A stretch of 64,000 nt of DNA from Candidatus Pelagisphaera phototrophica (GTDB taxonomy: Bacteria; Verrucomicrobiota; Verrucomicrobiia; Opitutales; Opitutaceae), in NCBI RefSeq assembly GCF_014529625.1, contig NZ_CP076039.1:2356001-2420000 (forward strand), written 5' to 3'. Under the pieces are notes generated by a model. The model was not told where the DNA came from. It made no database searches and saw only the letters and a list, made by a program, of their open reading frames with translations. Below are positions 37,088 to 45,829 of the stretch, in pieces (positions within the stretch are counted from its first letter, which is position 1; every line of letters starts with the position of its first letter). A program made the position numbers and the translations under genes.

Positions 37088-37624
37088 CTATTTCACCGAT
37101 ATGGGTACTGCTACCCAACTGTTCGCCCAACGGAGGTTCATGTGGGCTCCTGCATTTGAAAGCGTGTCGAAATCAATCGTGAACCATTCGTAGTCTGGGC
37201 CATCCTGCAAAGGTAGGGTAATGCGGGCAACGTCCTGCGACTCGTCGTATTGCGTCCCCCAGGACAATTTAGAGTTAATGATAACTATGAATCTACCCCC
37301 TTCAGGTATCGAGTAGATCGAATAAGTTCCGGCGCTAATAGGCGCGTCTCCTACCATAACATCTCCGGAGAAAGTAATGGCTGTGGACTCGTTAGCCCCT
37401 GTTCGCCATACTTTGTTCTGGGGAACCAGCGACTCAACCGAACGACCTTTCAAACCCGGGCGGCCGTAATTGACGGAAACTACTGTGGTTCCTATGGTCT
37501 GGCTGATGGATGCGTTAGGGCTCGGGCGAGCCTTTTTGTCACCGCGTGCTTGGGCAAACGCAGCCATGTTACCCGCAACAAGGGCGGTGAGAGAGATCAA
37601 AGCGATTCGAACAAACAATTTCAT
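37088..37624 (-). CDS. exported DUF2911 protein
   Basis: Exported protein of 178 residues; a signal peptide ends AAFAQA. The family pattern is clear: SVNYGRPGLKGR, VWRTGANESTAITFSGD, SAGTYSIYSIPEGG and the closing LRWANSWVAVPI. Members occur widely in Bacteroidota and Verrucomicrobiota as single-domain periplasmic beta-sandwich proteins of unknown function. It has its own terminator, and the upstream region up to the YHS pseudogene is short, so it is a single-gene unit. Confidence 0.85.
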   Translation of the reverse strand: MKLFVRIALISLTALVAGNMAAFAQARGDKKARPSPNASISQTIGTTVVSVNYGRPGLKGRSVESLVPQNKVWRTGANESTAITFSGDVMVGDAPISAGTYSIYSIPEGGRFIVIINSKLSWGTQYDESQDVARITLPLQDGPDYEWFTIDFDTLSNAGAHMNLRWANSWVAVPISVK

Positions 37625-37837
37625 AATTTAGTTGGTTTAAGATAATTAAGAGCTAGCTCAGATAGTAAAGCTGACCAATGACAATGGAGAGAAAGGCAAT
37701 TGATCGGCAAGCCGAATCGGTGCTGAGAGAAGTTCAACGATTGTCCATATGGGCAAAGAACGGCCCCAAAGAGCTCACTCTTTTACTCGCCAACCATTCT
37801 TTACATAGGTATCACCCTATTTCTCCAATATTTTTCG

Positions 37838-38286
37838 CTACGCTTCATCGGCTTGAGCAACAAGGCCTTGCTTGGGGGTAGCCAACTTCTTGTTCGAGCA
37901 TTTCAGCATGTCTCCCCAAAAGCCATCGTAGAACAGATTGAGGTTCCCATCGATCAGCTTGTAGGTTCCTGCATCAATCTCAACCTTGTCACCATCCAGC
38001 ACGTTATAAGTACACCAACCGCCGTATGCGGGCTCCTATCCCTGAGGGCCCTCGGGAAAGCCACCCGATTCTCCTTGGAGGCAAATCGGTAGACTACGCC
38101 TGCTTGTTCTAAGGTAAGATCCGCATCACCCCTCTGAGGCAAACCTTGGAAATAGCTCGCGGGATCGTATCCGGATAGAGCTTCTGAACTCGAAACGTTA
38201 ACGTGTTCACCCGGAACTTGCGCGAATGCAGTTACCAAAATTGCCAATAGAGATACGATCAGACGCATGCTGGATAGGCACTTCAC
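37838..38286 (-). pseudogene. exported YHS-domain protein gene with frameshift and nonsense mutation
   Basis: From the ATG at 38286 the first frame encodes a signal peptide (SLLAILVTAFAQ) and a YHS domain: ALSGYDPASYFQGLPQRGDA and VVYRFASKENRVAF. The remainder of the family pattern continues in another frame: EPAYGGWCTYNVLDGDKVEI, then YKLIDGNLNLFYDGFWGDML and a Lys-rich end stopping at 37838. A frameshift near 38050-38065 and an in-frame TAG at 38036-38038 (where Tyr is expected before EPAYGG) separate the halves. Both halves keep good similarity, so loss is recent. Confidence 0.8.
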
Positions 38287-38339
38287 GAATCGATTCTATA
38301 CTCATTTTTTGGGTCCTCCAAAACCTCGAATTTTCAGCT

Positions 38340-39353
38340 CTATCGAACTCCAAAACGATAAATCGTAGTGGATCGATACACTTGGCCCGGATTCAAGCGA
38401 GTGGTGGGGAAGTTCGGCTGATTGGGAGAATCCGGAAAATGCTGTGTCTCTAGGCAGAATCCGTTGCGGAAACGATAACGAGCCCCCTCTTTGCCAACGA
38501 CCGAACCGTCCAGAAAATTTCCCGTGTAAAACTGCACTCCCGGTTCTGTCGTCAGGACGTCGAGCGTTCGTCCCGAATGAGGTTCGTATACAGTGGCAGC
38601 CAAATCCAATGAATGAGGCGCTTCTTTGTTCAGAACGAAATTGTGATCGTACCCGCGTCCTCTTTTCAACTGCTCGTGCGAGTCGTCAATCCGATCCCCT
38701 ATTTTGACGCTTCTTCTAAAGTCAAATGGCGTTCCCTCGACCAGAGCAAGCAGGCCGTTGGGAATCAGGTTGGCATCGACAGGCGTATACGAGTCCGCAT
38801 TTATCACCACCTCATGATCAAGATTTTGGCCCGCTGCATGACCGGAAAGATTGAAATAGGAATGCTGAGTTAGATTCACAACGGTGGGTTGATCAGTTGT
38901 GGCATTGTATTCAATGATCCATTCATTCTGATCGGTTAACTTATAAGTTACCACCACATCCAAATTCCCTGGATAACCTTCCTCTCCATCTGGACTAAGG
39001 TGGTTAAGCCGTAGTCCGGTATAGCCCTCGCCAGAAATGGGCTCGGCATTCCATATAACCTTGTCAAACGCCCGAATGCCTCCGTGCAAGTGATTCTCGC
39101 CATTGTTTCGAGCCAGCTGGTAATCTTGGCCATCAAGGCTAAAGCGCCCTTGAGCAATTCGATTCCCGTAGCGACCCACAATAGCCCCGAGATAGGGAGA
39201 CCCTTCGCCGTAATCTTTTGCTGCACTACATCCTAACACCACATCGGAGAAAACCCCATCACGATCCGGTACGTGCAACTCCATGACAATCCCTCCATAG
39301 TCGGAAACACGCATTCGGATTCTGCTCTTATTTTCTAAAATAAACTCGTTCAT
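38340..39353 (-). CDS. galM: aldose 1-epimerase (galactose mutarotase)
   Basis: Enzyme of 337 residues that interconverts alpha and beta anomers of galactose and glucose. Active-site segments are NGENHLHGGIRAFD, with the substrate-binding His, LTQHSYFNLSG, with the catalytic His, and FCLETQHFPDSPNQ, with the catalytic Glu; the FYTGNFLDG strand also matches GalM. It starts at an ATG at 39353 and has no signal peptide, so it acts in the cytoplasm. Single gene, convergent with nothing on the left because the neighbouring YHS gene is a relic on the same strand. Confidence 0.93.
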   Translation of the reverse strand: MNEFILENKSRIRMRVSDYGGIVMELHVPDRDGVFSDVVLGCSAAKDYGEGSPYLGAIVGRYGNRIAQGRFSLDGQDYQLARNNGENHLHGGIRAFDKVIWNAEPISGEGYTGLRLNHLSPDGEEGYPGNLDVVVTYKLTDQNEWIIEYNATTDQPTVVNLTQHSYFNLSGHAAGQNLDHEVVINADSYTPVDANLIPNGLLALVEGTPFDFRRSVKIGDRIDDSHEQLKRGRGYDHNFVLNKEAPHSLDLAATVYEPHSGRTLDVLTTEPGVQFYTGNFLDGSVVGKEGARYRFRNGFCLETQHFPDSPNQPNFPTTRLNPGQVYRSTTIYRFGVR

Positions 39354-39661
39354 TAAACCCAGTTAAATTAAATTCAGAATTAGACATTCGGTCAAGCATC
39401 CTTAGAAAGGCCCGTGTGGTCAAAATACAGAGAAATGATATCGCAACGCTTGAACCGCCTGCTCCCAGTGGCGAGACCACGGGTTATCTAAGCCCTTCCC
39501 GCCCAACCCTTCGGGAGCAGAGCACACAGCGATCTCTTCAGAGGATTCCTGCGACAGAGACCACAGGGAATGTTCTAGTAGATTCAGGAGCTTGACCTTC
39601 TACCTCATTACCAAAAGCCTTTCCCCTATTCAAAGAGACTACCGCTTCCCAATCTAATCCT
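39354..39661. other. intergenic, no gene seen
   Basis: A 308-bp gap between divergent galM and a sulfatase gene; presumably holds both promoters, but no clear boxes were recognised. Confidence 0.4.
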
Positions 39662-41098
39662 GTGCCCAAACCCAATTTCCTCCTAGTCCTATCTGACGAG
39701 CACCAAAAATATGTGGCTGGATGCTACGGAAACCCTCAAAACGTCACTCCTAATTTGGATGCCTTGGCAGAACGAGGGACCCTCTTCTCCCGTGCTTACA
39801 CCACCTGTCCTATTTGCGTACCGGCACGGGCTTCATTGGCCACTGGCAAGTATGTCCACGAAATAGGGAATTGGGACAACGCCTTCCCTTACGATGGAAA
39901 CGAGCGTTCCTGGCACCATGAAGTACGCGACGAGGGGCTGACCGTCGACTTGATCGGCAAACTGCATTTCCGAAGCGAGGAAGACGACAATGGCTTTTCG
40001 AATGAAATCCAACCCCTGCACGTGGTAGGCGGCGTCGGAGATCCATTGGGGTGCATGCGGGACAATCCAGTCCTTCGAACACGCCGCGGAGGAATCAATT
40101 CCGCAGGTGAGGGCGATACGACCTACCAGCAATACGACATTAAAAATGCGGACGAAGCCATCAAATGGCTCGAGCAACATCAGGATGATGAGCAGCCTTG
40201 GATTTTGTTCCTTTCATTCGTCTGCCCGCATCCACCATATAAGGTCAAAAAAGAGTACCTCGATAAGTTCGATCCTGAAGAGCTGCCCCGTCCGCCGCAA
40301 TGGAAGCAGGAGGACTGGCCCATGCATCCACACTACACCTACATGCGGAAGTATTTCGATGCTTCTGAACCGCACACCGATGCCCAAATCAAGAATCTCA
40401 TCCATGCGTACTATGGTCTTACCAATTTTCTGGATGAGCAACTAGGACGAGTACTCAATCGTCTAGAAGCGCTGGGCCTTTCTGAAGACACGAACGTACT
40501 GTACTCAACCGATCATGGTGAATGCCTGTCGGCCCGTGGCTTCTACGGTAAATTCACTCACTATGAAGAATCCGGAGGAGTGCCTATGGTTTTGGCGGGC
40601 CCGAAAGTACCGAAGGGCCAGACTTGCGATACTCCGGTTTCCCTACTGGATGTTCACGCCACTATCTATGATGGACTCGGGCTGGAAAAACCGACTCATC
40701 GCAATGCGCAGTCGCTCATCAAACTAGCGAATTCGCCGGAACAGCAGCGGAGCGTGTTTGGAGAATACCATGCGCTAAACAGTGAGAATGGTTCTTTTCT
40801 CCTTACAGACAATCGGTACAAACTGATCTACTACGCAAACCAGTCGCCGCAGTTGTTTGATCTAAAGGAAGATCCTGATGAGCTAGTTGATTTGTCTTCG
40901 AACGAAGAATACAAGAATGTCCTAAATACGATGATTAGTGAATTACGCTCAATATGCGATCCGGAAAAAGTCGATGCCCAGGCTAAAGCGGATCAGCAAG
41001 CGTTGGTCGACCGATATGGTGGAAGTCAAAAACTGAGGGCACGCGGGTTCTTCGAGAACTCCCCCGTGCCAGGCGAGGCTCCCGCGTTCAAAAACTAG
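39662..41098 (+). CDS. cytoplasmic sulfatase, choline-sulfatase-like
   Basis: S1-type sulfatase of 478 residues with no signal peptide, so it probably cleaves an imported small sulfate ester. The formylglycine motif is Cys52-VPAR in CPICVPARASLATGKY. Metal ligands lie in VLSDEHQKYVAGCYG and VLYSTDHGECLSARGFYGK, and FLSFVCPHPPY carries further active-site residues. The start is a GTG at 39662 with no clear ribosome binding site. It differs strongly from the exported sulfatase at 33.3 kb, so the two are not recent duplicates. Confidence 0.9.
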   Translation: MPKPNFLLVLSDEHQKYVAGCYGNPQNVTPNLDALAERGTLFSRAYTTCPICVPARASLATGKYVHEIGNWDNAFPYDGNERSWHHEVRDEGLTVDLIGKLHFRSEEDDNGFSNEIQPLHVVGGVGDPLGCMRDNPVLRTRRGGINSAGEGDTTYQQYDIKNADEAIKWLEQHQDDEQPWILFLSFVCPHPPYKVKKEYLDKFDPEELPRPPQWKQEDWPMHPHYTYMRKYFDASEPHTDAQIKNLIHAYYGLTNFLDEQLGRVLNRLEALGLSEDTNVLYSTDHGECLSARGFYGKFTHYEESGGVPMVLAGPKVPKGQTCDTPVSLLDVHATIYDGLGLEKPTHRNAQSLIKLANSPEQQRSVFGEYHALNSENGSFLLTDNRYKLIYYANQSPQLFDLKEDPDELVDLSSNEEYKNVLNTMISELRSICDPEKVDAQAKADQQALVDRYGGSQKLRARGFFENSPVPGEAPAFKN

Positions 41099-41231
41099 CT
41101 CAAGAGTCGAGCTCGTTTTCCTGCAGCTGGATACTAGACTTGATTGCTCAACGAAACGGATTCCGGAGCAGATGCAGACCTTGAGTAATAGGCTCTAACG
41201 ATCCTGAACTCTCCTTGGTTTAATCCCAATT

Positions 41232-41996
41232 TCAGGTGCGGCGAGGCGATACCCACGAAGCGACCTTTCCATAGGAAACGCTGCCTCCAAATATATCTAG
41301 AGCACTACCTATTGTCAGGTCCACCTTGCCTTGACCCAGTTGGTCCACGCGGTCCAGATCCTCGATACTACTGGCTCCGCCAGCATAAGTAACCGGAATC
41401 GGGCTGTATTCTCCCAATAGAGAAACCAGTTCGCCCTCTATCCCAGACATTTTTCCTTCGACGTCCACTCCATGAATAAGGAACTCATCGCAGTATTTAG
41501 ATAGCTTCGACAAGTTCTCTGCCGAAACCTCCAATTCTGTGTAGCGAGTCCAGCGATCCGTGACAACCCAGTAGCCATCACCTTTCCTGCGGCAGCTCAG
41601 ATCTAAAACCAGCCGATCGCGCCCAATCCCCTTAACCAGCAACTTCAATCGGTCAAAGTCGACTCGTCCTTCTGAAAACACGTAGGACGTCACAATCACA
41701 TGGCTCGCGCCGGCGTCTAGAAAAGTGGATGCATTTTCAGGTTTTACTCCTCCTCCGTAGTGCATCCCACCTGGAAATGCACCGAGTGCTTCCGTGGCCG
41801 CTTTTTCATTGCCCGGACCTAAAGCGATTACGTGTCCTCCTAAAAGCGCGTCCTTTTGATAGAGCTTGGCAAACTCAGCCGGCTTATCTTCCGTCTCGAA
41901 ATTTGTAAGCGCGCTTGAGCCGTCAATCGTTAGAGAGCCTCCTACGATTTGGACGACTTTGCCGTTCTTAAGATCGATGCACGGACGAAAACGCAT
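41232..41996 (-). CDS. hisA: HisA isomerase of the eukaryotic (HIS6-like) type
   Basis: Phosphoribosylformimino-5-aminoimidazole carboxamide ribotide isomerase, step four of histidine synthesis; 254 residues. The sequence follows the fungal/plant type rather than standard bacterial HisA: FRPCIDLKNGKVVQIVGGSL, HVIALGPGNEKAATEAL, DRLVLDLSCRRKGDGYWVV, FLIHGVDVEGKMSGI and KVDLTIGSALDIFGG all resemble yeast His6. The catalytic Asp pair is expected in CIDL and near HGVDVEG. It is separate from hisG, which lies 20 kb away in this window, so histidine genes are scattered. Confidence 0.88.
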   Translation of the reverse strand: MRFRPCIDLKNGKVVQIVGGSLTIDGSSALTNFETEDKPAEFAKLYQKDALLGGHVIALGPGNEKAATEALGAFPGGMHYGGGVKPENASTFLDAGASHVIVTSYVFSEGRVDFDRLKLLVKGIGRDRLVLDLSCRRKGDGYWVVTDRWTRYTELEVSAENLSKLSKYCDEFLIHGVDVEGKMSGIEGELVSLLGEYSPIPVTYAGGASSIEDLDRVDQLGQGKVDLTIGSALDIFGGSVSYGKVASWVSPRRT

Positions 41997-42065
41997 GCTC
42001 CCTTTGTTTTCAAAATAGCTGGAAGTGCGAGTGTTTAATTAATTCAAGATTCGCTCAATTTTCCG

Positions 42066-42455
42066 TCAGCACGCATCAAGTTCATTATCGTGTACGTCTC
42101 GATCCCTTTCAATGTCATCTCCGATCGGGATCGAGATATTGGCAAACGACTTCGGAATCACAAGCTTATCCCAAGAACTAACCCACCAATACTGATCTGC
42201 ACTACATGACATCAGAATCACCGGTGAACTCTTCGATTTTGCCAACATTATAACCCCCATTTTGGCTTCGCAGATGGGTCCCTTGTAATCGTCTGGTAGG
42301 ATGATCGTCGAGTAGGCCACCTTGTTCATCAGTCGCTAGAAACGCCCAAATCCTTCGTTGCCTGCCCGTGAAGTTGATCCCCGCTCAGCGCGAGCACCGA
42401 TTGGCAACCCAAAAATGGCTCCAATCTCCCCTACCTTAGACAAGCTCGGCATCAT
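42066..42455 (-). pseudogene. DUF374-type lysophospholipid acyltransferase relic
   Basis: One minus-strand frame keeps the family landmarks: SLSKVGEIGAIFGLPIGARA, ERGSTSRAGNEGF, then IILPDDYKGPICEAKMGVIM and YWWVSSWDKLVIPKSFANIS. DUF374 proteins normally read RGSSSRGG, TPDGPRGP and SWDRFLIPKPF at these points. An in-frame TAG at 42336-42338 breaks it, and the N-terminal quarter of the family is missing. The altered DGP triad (LPDDYKGP) also argues that it is dead. Members add an acyl chain during lipopolysaccharide or lipid synthesis. Confidence 0.6.
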
Positions 42456-43117
42456 TGCGATTTTGAACCTTTTTTTGGATGAATCGTTTGCGAATTAAGA
42501 TCGTAAAATAAAAGATCCGGTCATGCTAGGCTGAGAGAATGACGGGATCGCATCCTGAAATCAGTTTCTCAAAACGGTATATACAGCAGGTACTACTATA
42601 GATACAACAATCAGGTGAATCAGAATCGAAGAAAACACGCAGTTAGAAAGGAACCCCGGACTTACCCGAAATCGAGTTTCCCTCTAAAATGATTTTCGTA
42701 CACCAATATACATCTGGGTACATCGTTCTTGTATACCAGCTACAGACTCTAATTTCGCCGCTTCCTCCTCGCTAATATTGACTTACACGTTTTAAAATAC
42801 GAAATCTCTCGGATATCCAAAGGTCAGTCTAGTTCTGCAAATTGCCGAACCAGAGCGGAAATTAGATGAACTAAAACAATGGACCGGCGATGGGATTAGA
42901 AGCTTCCTGATCACATAGCACTTCTTCTGGAAAGCGGTCAATATACCGGTTCGATTACCTACTATCCTACGCTATTCTGCTTTTTTCGGCCCCACCACCT
43001 CTAGAAGACCGCTAAACCCAAAAGTAGCCAAGAGCTCGAGCGGCCGAATCATCCTCCGATTTGCCATTCGAACAAGCTTGCAAATCCCCCGTTATCGTTA
43101 GAGTTGCCGATTAAATC
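42456..43117. other. intergenic stretch upstream of the mla operon
   Basis: About 660 bp with no supported gene on either strand. It should contain the mla promoter near its right end, but no convincing boxes or ribosome binding site were seen before the ATG at 43118. Confidence 0.45.
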
Positions 43118-43900
43118 ATGTTCGTGAGAATTGGCAGAAAAGGGATATCTTTTGTCAGTGAATTAGGAGAATTGACAATCTTCGGAGCGTCTTCCTTGGG
43201 TTCTCTGTTTCGCCAGCGACAAACTTATGAAAAGCTAACGCGCTCAATCTACGAAATTGGGGTAAGATGTATCCCCATAACCTTGATTGTCGGGCTTTTT
43301 ACCGGATTGGTACTGGGGCTTCAGCTCTATTATGTTCTTACAAAGTTTAGCTCTGTAAGCCTTCTAGGACAAGCAGTTGCACTTTCAATCATCATGGAGA
43401 TCGGCCCAGTCTTCACCGCAATAATGATCGTGGGACAAGCTGGATCGGCTCTATCCGCTGAGATTGGAATTCAGCGAAATGCCGAACAGATCGACGCGTT
43501 GCAGACCATGAACATAAATCCGCTGGCGTTCCTGGTTTCGCCGCGACTCTACGCGGCATTGATTTGTTTCCCGATTCTGACAGCGTTTTTCGATATTGTT
43601 GGAATTTACGGGGGGCACTTGACGGGCGTCAGCATGCTTGGAGTCGACCAAGGTGCCTATTGGAGCCGGATCTACGAGGCTGTGAGCGTCAAGAACGTCA
43701 TGGATGGGTTTTACAAAGCCCTGACTTTTGGCCTTCTAACCACCGTTATATGCGCCTTTCAAGGCTACTATACCCATGTGAAAGCGAGCATTCCGGGAGC
43801 TCGTGGCGTTTCCCAGACAACCACTCGCGCGGTTGTGTTCTCAAGCATCGCAATACTCTCAAGCGATTACCTGCTGACCTCTCTCCTTCTCGAAAAATGA
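43118..43900 (+). CDS. mlaE: MlaE-family ABC transporter permease
   Basis: Inner-membrane permease of 260 residues of the phospholipid-trafficking Mla system. Five to six hydrophobic segments are present, with the family signature TAIMIVGQAGSALSAEIG, then QRNAEQIDALQTMNINPLAF and VSPRLYAALI. First gene of a five-gene operon in the order E-F-D-C-A. Its stop overlaps the next start (ATGA), which indicates translational coupling. Together with MlaF it would power lipid movement between inner and outer membrane and keep the outer leaflet asymmetric. Confidence 0.93.
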   Translation: MFVRIGRKGISFVSELGELTIFGASSLGSLFRQRQTYEKLTRSIYEIGVRCIPITLIVGLFTGLVLGLQLYYVLTKFSSVSLLGQAVALSIIMEIGPVFTAIMIVGQAGSALSAEIGIQRNAEQIDALQTMNINPLAFLVSPRLYAALICFPILTAFFDIVGIYGGHLTGVSMLGVDQGAYWSRIYEAVSVKNVMDGFYKALTFGLLTTVICAFQGYYTHVKASIPGARGVSQTTTRAVVFSSIAILSSDYLLTSLLLEK

Positions 43901-44625
43901 GCGTCACCTTTCTCCAACTTAGAGGTCTCAGCAAACGGTTCGGCCCCCAGGTCATATTGGACGCGATCGATCTAGATATTCCGCTGAACTCGCATACCAC
44001 TGTGATTGGGAGAAGTGGCATAGGAAAGTCTGTCTTGCTCAAGTGTATTTCTGGACTCCTGAAACCCGATGCTGGGACGATCAGGCTTAGCAATTCCACG
44101 AAATCCATTCCGCAGTTCGCTTACATGTTTCAGCAGAATGCGCTTTTCGACTCTCTCAATGTTTTTGAGAATATCGCCCTTCCCCTGAGAGAGAAAGAAA
44201 AAGTCTCCGCTCAGAAGCTATCCGAGCAGGTGAACCGTCTGATAGACCAGCTGGACCTTCAAAACGCAGCTACAAAGTACCCCGCTGAAATATCGGGAGG
44301 AATGAAAAAGCGCGTTGCCCTCGCCCGGGCACTCATAACCAAACCCGAGATTATCCTATTCGATGAGCCTACCACAGGGCTCGATCCTGAGAGGAAATTT
44401 TCCGTATTCGACATGATCCGCGACTATCGACAGCAATTCGGATTCACCGTATTGATGGTTAGCCACGACGTACCTGAGGCCTTTGGCATTACGGACCAAG
44501 TTGCCTGGCTGGATGCGGGAAAGATTAGATACTGGGGACCACCTAGCGACCTTCTTGAATCGCCTCCAATGGAGTTGGCTGGATTCCTTAACCCAAAGCT
44601 TTCAACCGACAAACCTGCCGCATGA
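43897..44625 (+). CDS. mlaF: MlaF-family ABC transporter ATPase
   Basis: ATPase of 242 residues for the Mla lipid transporter. Walker A is GRSGIGKSVLLKC, the signature is AEISGGMKKRVALARAL (the GGMKKR form is typical of MlaF), Walker B is PEIILFDEPTTGLDP and the switch His is in MVSHDVPEAF. The start at 43897 overlaps the mlaE stop by four bases; the frame is open upstream, but that part runs inside mlaE and is not coding. The stop overlaps mlaD in the same way. Confidence 0.93.
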   Translation: MSVTFLQLRGLSKRFGPQVILDAIDLDIPLNSHTTVIGRSGIGKSVLLKCISGLLKPDAGTIRLSNSTKSIPQFAYMFQQNALFDSLNVFENIALPLREKEKVSAQKLSEQVNRLIDQLDLQNAATKYPAEISGGMKKRVALARALITKPEIILFDEPTTGLDPERKFSVFDMIRDYRQQFGFTVLMVSHDVPEAFGITDQVAWLDAGKIRYWGPPSDLLESPPMELAGFLNPKLSTDKPAA

Positions 44626-45080
44626 ACCAGAAACGAATCGAATTTTCCGTTGGGATTTTTATCCTCATTGGCATCGCAGCCATTCTGTATCTCGCTATTC
44701 AAATCGGGAGCAGCCGCTTTTTTGGATCCGACGCTAGAGTCATCGATGCAAGATTCACCAATGTCGGAGGTCTCAATGAAGGCAGCAACGTTATGATAGC
44801 CGGAGTTAAAGTTGGTTTGGTGGGTGACATCACTCTTGATACGGAAAACCTCGTCGCCATGGTGCAACTAAAGCTTCACACGGACCTATCCATTTACGAT
44901 GACGCCATTGCGTCGATAAAAACCAACGGCTTAATCGGCGACAAGTACATCGCCCTAGATCCAGGTGGAGGCGGGTTTGAGCTAGAAGATGGCGAACCGA
45001 TCGTGGATACAGAGCCCGCACTCGATATAGAAAGTCTCATTAGCCGTTTTGCATTTGGGAGCCTAGAAAAGGGAGATTAG
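44622..45080 (+). CDS. mlaD: MlaD-family lipid-binding (MCE domain) protein
   Basis: Inner-membrane anchored MCE protein of 152 residues. One N-terminal transmembrane helix (FSVGIFILIGIAAILYLAIQ) precedes a single MCE domain: VIDARFTNVGGLNEGSNVMI, AGVKVGLVGDI and the LIGDKYIALDPGG loop that lines the lipid pore. It should form a hexamer on top of MlaE and pass phospholipid to MlaC. The start overlaps mlaF by four bases. A 138-bp gap follows before mlaC, the only sizeable spacing in the operon. Confidence 0.92.
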   Translation: MNQKRIEFSVGIFILIGIAAILYLAIQIGSSRFFGSDARVIDARFTNVGGLNEGSNVMIAGVKVGLVGDITLDTENLVAMVQLKLHTDLSIYDDAIASIKTNGLIGDKYIALDPGGGGFELEDGEPIVDTEPALDIESLISRFAFGSLEKGD

Positions 45081-45218
45081 TCCAAACCCGGTTCATTTTT
45101 TAAAAAACTATTTTAAACGTAGTCTCCATCTCCGATGCTTGAAATCTTTGGATTTATTTGCGCAATCCAACTCGCTTCCTCGCACGTATAGGAATCGAGC
45201 AGACTTACTAGAAACGCC

Positions 45219-45827
45219 ATGAACTCTTTCTCTCTCCGTTCGCTTTTCGCTATTTTGCTACTAACTGTAGCTGTGCTGCCAAACTTGCGATCCAACGATC
45301 TAAATAACACTAAGGACGCTCTAGAGTCTACCCTCAATCGGCTGCTAGACGTTCTTCACGCAAATCACAGCACTGCTCCATATTCTGTGAAAAAGGATCA
45401 GATTATTGGGATTTTAAACCAGCAGTTCTCTTTCGACGTCATTATTCAACGTTCGCTTGGTCGCAATTGGAACAAGCTCAATGACTCACAGAAAGACGAG
45501 GTCTATACGCTCATAACCGATTTGGTCTTACAAAGCTACACGCTGGAGCTTCAGGACGGACCCCGTCCCGAGCTAACCTTCTACGAGCCCAAAGTGATCA
45601 CCTCGAGTAAAATTGTAATCGAATCCATCGTCCTGCTAAACGAATCAAAAATCAATATTAGCTACCGCTTGGCAAATATCAAAGATCGTGGTTGGCAGGT
45701 ATATGACGTACTTGTCGAGGGTATTAGCATGGTTAGCAACTATCGTAAGCAATTCGACGAGCACTTTCTGAAAAAATCTGCTTCCGAATTAATTGATCTC
45801 CTCAAGACCAAATTTAAGGAGGCCTAG
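45219..45827 (+). CDS. mlaC: MlaC-family periplasmic phospholipid carrier
   Basis: Exported protein of 202 residues (signal peptide with LFAILLLTVAVLPNLRS) that carries phospholipid between MlaD and MlaA. The family (Ttg2D/MlaC) pattern appears as STLNRLLDVLHANH, FSFDVIIQRSLGRNWNKLND and GWQVYDVLVEGISMVSNYRK with a C-terminal helix ELIDLLKTKF. It ends two bases before the mlaA start. The overall length is normal for MlaC. Confidence 0.9.
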   Translation: MNSFSLRSLFAILLLTVAVLPNLRSNDLNNTKDALESTLNRLLDVLHANHSTAPYSVKKDQIIGILNQQFSFDVIIQRSLGRNWNKLNDSQKDEVYTLITDLVLQSYTLELQDGPRPELTFYEPKVITSSKIVIESIVLLNESKINISYRLANIKDRGWQVYDVLVEGISMVSNYRKQFDEHFLKKSASELIDLLKTKFKEA

Positions 45828-45829
45828 TC

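Noticed and set aside
36905-37159. 84-codon plus-strand frame between the M50 protease and DUF2911 genes
   Set aside because: It runs through a strong terminator and into the DUF2911 coding region on the opposite strand.
37678-37881. 67-codon plus-strand frame
   Set aside because: It overlaps the 3' end of the YHS pseudogene on the other strand, whose coding pattern is clear; no family similarity.
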